In this document: positions 15,000 through 20,160 of the stretch, in pieces
How the letters are laid out: every line of letters starts with the position of its first letter
Numbering within the stretch: position 1 is the first letter of the stretch
IMG/VR virus record: IMGVR_UViG_3300004770_000150
Coordinates: 1 to 20,160 of that record
Strand: one strand, 5' to 3'
Length of the DNA: 20,160 nt
Origin: a virus
Program-made: the position numbers and the translations under genes
The notes under the pieces: generated by a model
What the model was told of the DNA's origin: nothing
The model's input: the letters and a program-made list of their open reading frames with translations, nothing else
The model's database searches: none

Positions 15000-16283
15000 T
15001 TATTTTGCTATAACATATTTGGCGGAGTTTATTTGTCGAGAACTTGCATATTGAAATACCCATCTTGTAAATGCGTCTGCTTTATCTTTATCGGATAGAA
15101 ATTTATATAACAATGGAAAAACTGTATTTGTCAATTCTGCACTAAGTTTTGTTATTTCTGGCTCATACCATTCATCCCTATCTTTGGCAGTTTTACCTCT
15201 TTTAATAAATTTTTCTCGTAGTGGTTTTTTTTCTTTTCCGAGTTTTATTTTGGCTTTTTTTAATTCGGCTTCAAATTTCATTCCAAAACTACCGTTAGGT
15301 TCACACAATTTTAAAATTTGTATTATTTGTCCTTCTCCCAGACCTCCAGCTCTAGCTGACATACCTTTTATTTGAATTTCTCCTCGGAATCCGCCCGCAT
15401 AATCTCCGGAAGGATCATATCTGAGAAAAACAAAGTCTTTCTTATCAGTATCTAAGTATATTTTAACATCTCTTGCTGCAGCTTTTTGTTTTGAAATTTT
15501 TGGGTCTATCCATTTTTGAAATTTTTCTGGTTTAATTCCACCATAAGTCACACTATTGATTGTTTTTTCTTCTGTCAACCTATTAAAATTCACGGGGACT
15601 ATATGAACTTGACCTTCAGTTTTTTTTAATGATATTGGTAATAAATCTCCACTTGTTATCAAACTCGAAATAATACCATTCAAACCATTCAATCCAACAA
15701 AAGTTAAACCTTTTCGGTTATCAACTCTATTTTGAATTTCTTTTTGAGCTTTATCTGAAGCCAAATATATGTCGGCAGGAGACCATTTATTAATATCACC
15801 AAAAGGAATTTGACCTTTTGATCCTTCCGCTTTTATGCTTTTTTGGTTTTTATTAGCTTCAGTAAATAATTTTTGTATATTATCCATAATAATATTATCT
15901 TGGTGTGCATAAATGATTTTTCGCCAAGAAGAAGTTTTAACGTATGAAAACTTCCTACTAATTTTATCAATTTCTCTAAGTAGTTCTTTAGCAATTAATA
16001 CTGACGATTTATACCAAGAATCTGCTAATTTTGCACTCTTACCATAAGTTAAAAACTTCTCTATTTCATCAAAAGATGTTTTTCCTGCTATAATGTGTTT
16101 GTCAAAAATACTTTTAATTGAAACGCCTTTTGTTAATTTATTTTTTTCCCAATTTTCCTTAAACATTATATAATTGGAATTTTCATCCAAAACTTTATCC
16201 ATATTAGAAATTCCAACATGATCCACAAGCGCACAAAAAAGTGCTTGAGCGGATTCTGCTAAATCGGTATCTTTACTTGCCAT
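15000..16283 (-). CDS. unknown 427-residue protein, possibly with a PD-(D/E)xK-like core
   Basis: I do not recognise the family with confidence. The first 150 residues are helical. The centre has NKWSPADIYLAS at 165-176 and, after a helical stretch, LLPISLKKTEG at 214-224. The spacing of an Asp (D171) from a strand ending in S-L-K-K recalls PD-(D/E)xK nucleases, in which W.PADI...SLK variants occur in phage and restriction proteins. The acidic residue before Lys is Ser here, so activity is uncertain. The C-terminal half has a basic stretch (about 340-370). It begins one base after the stop of the DUF4338-like gene, so it is probably cotranscribed with gp41. Confidence 0.75.
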   Translation of the reverse strand: MASKDTDLAESAQALFCALVDHVGISNMDKVLDENSNYIMFKENWEKNKLTKGVSIKSIFDKHIIAGKTSFDEIEKFLTYGKSAKLADSWYKSSVLIAKELLREIDKISRKFSYVKTSSWRKIIYAHQDNIIMDNIQKLFTEANKNQKSIKAEGSKGQIPFGDINKWSPADIYLASDKAQKEIQNRVDNRKGLTFVGLNGLNGIISSLITSGDLLPISLKKTEGQVHIVPVNFNRLTEEKTINSVTYGGIKPEKFQKWIDPKISKQKAAARDVKIYLDTDKKDFVFLRYDPSGDYAGGFRGEIQIKGMSARAGGLGEGQIIQILKLCEPNGSFGMKFEAELKKAKIKLGKEKKPLREKFIKRGKTAKDRDEWYEPEITKLSAELTNTVFPLLYKFLSDKDKADAFTRWVFQYASSRQINSAKYVIAK

Positions 16284-16284
16284 T

Positions 16285-17394
16285 TTATCTTATAATTTGA
16301 ATGTCTTTACCTGAAGTCCAGATTTCAAGTTCTGTCCTCAATCTACCCTCAGTCTTGAGAGTTTCGTATCTATTTATAGCTTTATTCCGCCACCATTCAA
16401 TAACATTACTCAATTCATGTTTTTCATAATTGGGACCAGGAATCAAGGTATCAGTTTTACAGTTCATGTAATCTACTGCGTTATTATACCCAAAATCGGA
16501 TGTATAATAACGTTTTTTCTCTGTCAACTTTTTGGCGTTCTCAATCGTTAAATTAAAAGCATCACCTTCTGGTGTACCTTTGAGTGCTGCTTTAGTGAGA
16601 GCAATAATCTTGGTGAAAGTTCTCAATTTTCTACTTGTACTTGATGTATCACCTTGTAACAAATCTCCAGTAATATTCTCCACATAGTTCTTCAAATCAT
16701 GGTATCGTTGGCCGTGCATCATTGGTACAATATCAGATTCAGTCAAACCACGGAATCGAATGTAAGGTTTCATACCATCATATTGTGATACTGTCTTGGT
16801 TGTTCCATACAAACTGGTAGTTTCAAACAAACACACATTCATACCATATTTCTTGTTACAAATTTCCCTTACAGTATGACTGGTACAGATGGCAGATAGA
16901 AGTTTACCACCAAGATAGTTAAATCCAAATGGTTGTGCTGGTACAATTACAAAACCCATAACACAAGCAGCATTGAATCGTTTGGCAGTATCTTCCTGTT
17001 GAATCCAGACCTGTCCCAAGAGTTCATTTCTCGGTTTCATATAGATGACTGGTGAACCTAACCGAATGAATCCTAGAATCTTTCCTGAGTTCTTCTCCTT
17101 GACTGCCAATTGTATATTTTTACCAACTGGTGATTTATTGATATGAGAACTAGTAATGGCAAGTAATGTTTCAAATTGAGTATTTGGTATTTCACAAACT
17201 TCAATATCCATGTCCTTTGGGTGCATGGAGAAATCAGAGAACAAATCATCCTCAGGTGGAAATAAAGAAGATGGCATTTCTGCCACATTCTTCAACTTCT
17301 CATCACGCATGTATTCTTCGGTACTTCCAATATTACTAAAATAGTCGTGGAAAGTTTTGGAACAATGTAGTGCTTGTTCTCTAGTTAAAATCAT
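16285..17394 (-). CDS. DUF4338/DruA-like protein
   Basis: This 369-residue protein has a core (about 96-220) that matches my recollection of the DUF4338 (DruA) pattern: GKILGFIRLGSPV, then R and GQVW, then RFNAACVMGFVIVPAQPFGFNYLGGKLLS, and then YGMNVCLFETTSLYGTT, which corresponds to the family's YG...LLETFVD...GT segment. DUF4338 occurs in DruA of the Druantia defence system and in some mobile elements, and its biochemical activity is poorly known. Here it overlaps gene 41 by ATGA, so a role alongside DNA replication or recombination is more likely than defence. The basic C-terminal region (about 240-340) could bind nucleic acid. The family call is by pattern only. Confidence 0.6.
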   Translation of the reverse strand: MILTREQALHCSKTFHDYFSNIGSTEEYMRDEKLKNVAEMPSSLFPPEDDLFSDFSMHPKDMDIEVCEIPNTQFETLLAITSSHINKSPVGKNIQLAVKEKNSGKILGFIRLGSPVIYMKPRNELLGQVWIQQEDTAKRFNAACVMGFVIVPAQPFGFNYLGGKLLSAICTSHTVREICNKKYGMNVCLFETTSLYGTTKTVSQYDGMKPYIRFRGLTESDIVPMMHGQRYHDLKNYVENITGDLLQGDTSSTSRKLRTFTKIIALTKAALKGTPEGDAFNLTIENAKKLTEKKRYYTSDFGYNNAVDYMNCKTDTLIPGPNYEKHELSNVIEWWRNKAINRYETLKTEGRLRTELEIWTSGKDIQIIR

Positions 17395-18776
17395 ACTTTA
17401 AAGCCTTCAAAGGATTTCTTAGGATGTTGAATCTTATTTTGTGAACCAATTCCTTGGTGACCAGCATCAGCAAGACCGGTTTGTGCAGATTGTTCTACAT
17501 CAAATAGTTTCATTTTTGATCTATCGACACCAATAGTGAATCGTTTATAATAAGAAGGATCATTGTATCGATTCTTCAATTGTTTTACCATCATCTGACC
17601 CATCTGTTCCAAATCTTCAGAAGAAATCAAAGCAAACATCAAGTCTGCGGTGGCTGGGAGTCCGAATGATTCACTGGTGTCCTCAAGACCTGGATCGCTG
17701 CTTGTAAATCCTGACCGAGTGGTCTGTGTGGCACTAACAATAGGAACATTAAATTCCACCGCAAGTCCTCTAAGTTCTTCAGCAATCGATTTAACATAGG
17801 TGTACGAATTAATATTTGCACCAGCCTTAATGCGAGAACTACAACAAATATTGAGGTAATCAATAAAGATAATATCAGGTACAAAAGACCTTTTAAGATT
17901 AAGTTCATTTAGTAATGTCCTAAAGTGTGTAACGGAAGCTGAGGCTGTTGGATATTCTTTGATGATAAGTTTACCTGTAGTCTTTTCACGGACTTTGGCA
18001 ACTTTTCTGTCATACATTTCTTTTGGTAAATCCATCAAATCATCAAGTGTAACATTCAACAAGTTAGCATCAATTCGTTCTGCTATTTTTTCTTCAGCCA
18101 TTTCAAGTGTGATATACAAAGCGTTTTTACCTTGTACCATAGCGCCCGCTGCCACATGGCACATAAACAAAGATTTACCAACACCCGTACCAGCCAGAGC
18201 AATATTGAGAGTCTTAGCTGGTAAACCACCTTTTGTAATCTTGTTGAAACAATCGAGGTCGAAAGGAATTCGCTCCTCTTTTCTATGATAAAAATCATAC
18301 CGAGCATCAGAGTTTTCAAGATAGTCATGTCCTACTGTGGTATCGAATGAAACTGCCAAGGCATCCGATAATATAGAGGGAATCGCACCTTTGTCATGAC
18401 CTTTGTCCTTACCATCGAGAATTGAAATAGCCCGTAATACACCATTGTAAATCGCTTTCTCTTGGCAAAACTTTTCGGTTTTGTCAACAAGCCATTGAAC
18501 CTCGGTTTGTTCTTTGCTATGGTTCTCAATTTCCGTGAGATAAGTTTCACAGTTCTTAATTTCGTCATCTGAAAGATTATTCTTTTCTTTGATGGCAATA
18601 CTAAGTGCTTCAATCGATGGCGGAGTATTGTAAGTTTCCGTGAATGATGTAATTTCATTGAATATTGTCCTCTCGGTTCTGTCCGAGAAATAATCATCTT
18701 TAATAAATGGTAATACTTTTCGTAAATAGTCCTCGTTATAGACCAGATTCTTGAGAATCGCTTGTTCCAGTTTCAT
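17391..18776 (-). CDS. 41: replicative DnaB-family helicase (T4 gp41-like)
   Basis: This is a hexameric 5'-3' DNA helicase that unwinds the fork and works with a primase. The N-terminal 150 residues are the helical primase-interaction domain. The RecA-like core follows: Walker A AGTGVGKS at 195-202, the H1a Glu in ITLEMAEEKIAERI, Walker B PDIIFIDYLN, H3 with the Gln in SATQTTRSG, and a DRSKMK segment with the basic residues of H4. The length (461 residues) is close to T4 gp41. The track of overlaps (41 bases with the small gene upstream, ATGA with the DUF4338-like gene downstream) indicates one operon. ATG 18776 is preferred over the adjacent TTG at 18779. No primase gene is visible in this window. 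Confidence 0.95.
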   Translation of the reverse strand: MKLEQAILKNLVYNEDYLRKVLPFIKDDYFSDRTERTIFNEITSFTETYNTPPSIEALSIAIKEKNNLSDDEIKNCETYLTEIENHSKEQTEVQWLVDKTEKFCQEKAIYNGVLRAISILDGKDKGHDKGAIPSILSDALAVSFDTTVGHDYLENSDARYDFYHRKEERIPFDLDCFNKITKGGLPAKTLNIALAGTGVGKSLFMCHVAAGAMVQGKNALYITLEMAEEKIAERIDANLLNVTLDDLMDLPKEMYDRKVAKVREKTTGKLIIKEYPTASASVTHFRTLLNELNLKRSFVPDIIFIDYLNICCSSRIKAGANINSYTYVKSIAEELRGLAVEFNVPIVSATQTTRSGFTSSDPGLEDTSESFGLPATADLMFALISSEDLEQMGQMMVKQLKNRYNDPSYYKRFTIGVDRSKMKLFDVEQSAQTGLADAGHQGIGSQNKIQHPKKSFEGFKV

Positions 18777-19056
18777 CAATTATTTCACTTTCCATGTTTG
18801 CCGACATAAGTTCGACAAGTAAATCACCAATATAATTCTTAAATGTATCATCTTTTTCTAGCTTCTTTGGTTTATCTACGGTGGATTCTAACACATCGTA
18901 ACCAAAAAGTAAATACATCTGTTCATCTTTTTCTTCAAACTTTACCTTACCATATTTGAAAACGGTATCTTTGTAAGGACCCTCAAGGAATTTAATATTA
19001 ACTCCTTGAGCATCATCTTTAGGGTAAATGAAACAGTAATCAACGCCTTCAACCAT
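18736..19056 (-). CDS. small acidic protein between uvsX and gene 41
   Basis: This 106-residue protein has an N-terminal beta-rich part (IKFLEGPYKDTVFKYGKVKFEE then YLLFGYDVLES) and an acidic C-terminal tail (EIIDETGTSDSQESG). Its function is unknown. In T4 the same slot, uvsX-40-41, is held by gene 40, a protein of similar size linked to head-vertex assembly, but I see no clear sequence match, so only the position is shared. Marine T4-like phages also carry a small ORF here. TAATG joins it to uvsX, so it is surely cotranscribed. Confidence 0.85.
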   Translation of the reverse strand: MVEGVDYCFIYPKDDAQGVNIKFLEGPYKDTVFKYGKVKFEEKDEQMYLLFGYDVLESTVDKPKKLEKDDTFKNYIGDLLVELMSANMESEIIDETGTSDSQESGL

Positions 19057-20129
19057 TATTCTACTCCGTTTGAAGTAACAATATCATCAAATAGATTTTC
19101 GGATCCACCTTGCATAATATCACCGGCAGCAATCTGGTATTTACTTTGTACAAATTCTTGGAACTTTTTGGTTTTCAGAATTGGCATCCAAAAATCAGCA
19201 GTATCAGTTTCTTTGATACGATACTTCTTATCTTCTATGACGCCATCCTCGTCCACCTTTGAGTACCAACCATTAGATGGTTTAACAACAAATCCACCAT
19301 CAAGTGATATATCAAGTAACCCACTCCAGCGGCTAATGCCACCATCATGCCGAACAGTAACAGGTATTTTAGATTTTTCACGGACATATCTCGATTTCTC
19401 CACATTAATAATAAAGTTATAACCAATAACCTCAGTACCTTCTTTTTCTTGCTGGCGGCCTATAACGAAAATATTATCGGCTGAATAATATGATCCCGTT
19501 CCACCACCAACAATGGCTTTAGGGAACATACCAATTTCCATGTAAGTATGATTTACTACAATCATTGGAATATCTTTAAGATTCAAATGTGGAGTTACCA
19601 TACGAAATAATGATTTGACTGCCTTGGCTCTCGACATATCACCAACAGTTTTACCTTCTAACGCATCATTAACTTCTTTGATTGATGCCAGATTACCAAT
19701 CGAATCGACTACAATAATTAAATGTTCACCACGCTCAACTTCATTGAGTTGTTGCATGATATCAATTTTCAGTTTTTCAATATCAGTAATAGGGGTATGT
19801 AACACACGATTAGTGTCAATACCAAAGGAATCAAAATAAGACTGCGGCGTTCCAAACTCCGAATCATAGAATAAAAGGGCTGCATCAGGATATTTGTCCA
19901 AGTATGATTTGGCCATCAATAATGAAAATGCTGTCTTAAAATGTTTGGATGGACCTGCCCACATTGTAAGACCTGGTGTTAAACCACCATCTAATTTACC
20001 GCTTAATGCCACATTGATAATGGGCACCGAGGTTGGAATCATGTCCTTCTGTGTAAAGAACTTTGATTTGGATAGAATAGCTGAATCTTTAATACTACTA
20101 TTCTTTTTGATTTTATCTAATATACTCAT
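19056..20129 (-). CDS. uvsX: UvsX, RecA-family recombinase
   Basis: This 357-residue RecA-type strand-exchange protein corresponds to T4 UvsX. UvsX forms filaments on single-stranded DNA and drives recombination-dependent replication and repair, usually loaded by UvsY and stimulated by gp32. The Walker A loop is GPSKHFKT (59-66), close to the T4 form GPSKSFKS. The catalytic Glu lies in FYDSEFGTP (E91), and Walker B is IIVVDSIG with D142. VNHTYMEIG and the DNA-binding loop region GGGTGSYYSADN follow. The end is acidic, as in other UvsX proteins. AAGGA lies 7 bases before ATG 20129. No uvsY or gp32 gene is in this window. Confidence 0.95.
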   Translation of the reverse strand: MSILDKIKKNSSIKDSAILSKSKFFTQKDMIPTSVPIINVALSGKLDGGLTPGLTMWAGPSKHFKTAFSLLMAKSYLDKYPDAALLFYDSEFGTPQSYFDSFGIDTNRVLHTPITDIEKLKIDIMQQLNEVERGEHLIIVVDSIGNLASIKEVNDALEGKTVGDMSRAKAVKSLFRMVTPHLNLKDIPMIVVNHTYMEIGMFPKAIVGGGTGSYYSADNIFVIGRQQEKEGTEVIGYNFIINVEKSRYVREKSKIPVTVRHDGGISRWSGLLDISLDGGFVVKPSNGWYSKVDEDGVIEDKKYRIKETDTADFWMPILKTKKFQEFVQSKYQIAAGDIMQGGSENLFDDIVTSNGVE

Positions 20130-20160
20130 TTATTTTCCTTTTCACGAAATGCTAATTCTG
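20126..20160 (-). CDS. C-terminal end of an upstream gene (partial)
   Basis: The minus-strand frame that ends with TGA at 20128-20126 reads ELAFREKENK and overlaps the uvsX start by ATGA, the junction used through this operon. Only ten residues are in the window, so nothing can be said about identity; in T4-like phages gene 43 (DNA polymerase) or a small ORF often lies here. The other two frames hit stops quickly. Confidence 0.5.
   Translation of the reverse strand, partial: ELAFREKENK

Noticed and set aside
18736-19056. Assigning gene symbol 40
   Set aside because: Only position and size match; no sequence similarity could be seen.
1-20160. CRISPR arrays, tRNA genes, insertion sequences and attachment sites
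   Set aside because: I saw no regularly spaced direct repeats, cloverleaf-like sequence with a TTCRA arm, transposase gene or paired terminal repeats. Short non-coding gaps leave little room for them, but a computed tRNA scan was not possible.

Overview
The window is an AT-rich stretch (roughly one third G+C, estimated by eye) of a tailed-phage genome of the T4-like (myovirus) type. The evidence is the T4 gene order uvsX - small ORF - gene 41 helicase, a perfect T4-type late promoter (TATAAATA), and a block of late genes like those of marine T4-like phages (cyanophage and pelagiphage relatives). All recognisable genes lie on the minus strand and are packed tightly, many with ATGA or TAATG stop/start overlaps, so transcription runs from position 20160 towards 1. 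No photosynthesis gene, integrase, IS element, tRNA or CRISPR array was seen. The host cannot be named from the sequence; an aquatic bacterium is likely.

Replication block (about 14.7-20.2 kb): the tail of an unidentified gene, the UvsX recombinase, a small protein in the T4 gene 40 position, the gp41 DnaB-type helicase, a DUF4338/DruA-like protein, a 427-residue protein of unknown function and a 92-residue conserved small protein.

Glycan block (about 7.2-14.7 kb): ten overlapping or abutting genes encode two SAM-dependent methyltransferase-like proteins, two NAD-dependent sugar epimerase/reductase-like proteins and six predicted glycosyltransferases (GT2, other GT-A-like, HtrL/YibB-like and two GT9-like). 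Together they look like a pathway that makes and transfers a modified sugar. The target (virion protein, host envelope glycan or DNA) is not shown by the sequence.

Late block (1 to about 7.1 kb): this starts at the TATAAATA promoter in a 122-base intergenic region. It encodes a polynucleotide-ligase-like nucleotidyltransferase, an NMNAT-like/P-loop fusion protein with a long disordered tail, two highly charged probable virion proteins, a probable virion surface protein, three small proteins and the start of a GH19 endolysin. Three of these proteins begin with a peptide closely resembling the capsid-targeting sequence of T4 internal proteins (MKTYQEFIAE), and a fourth has a possible cleavage site near its N-terminus. 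The main hypothesis from this window is that the ligase-like and NMNAT-like enzymes are packaged in the head, trimmed by the prohead protease and delivered into the cell with the DNA.
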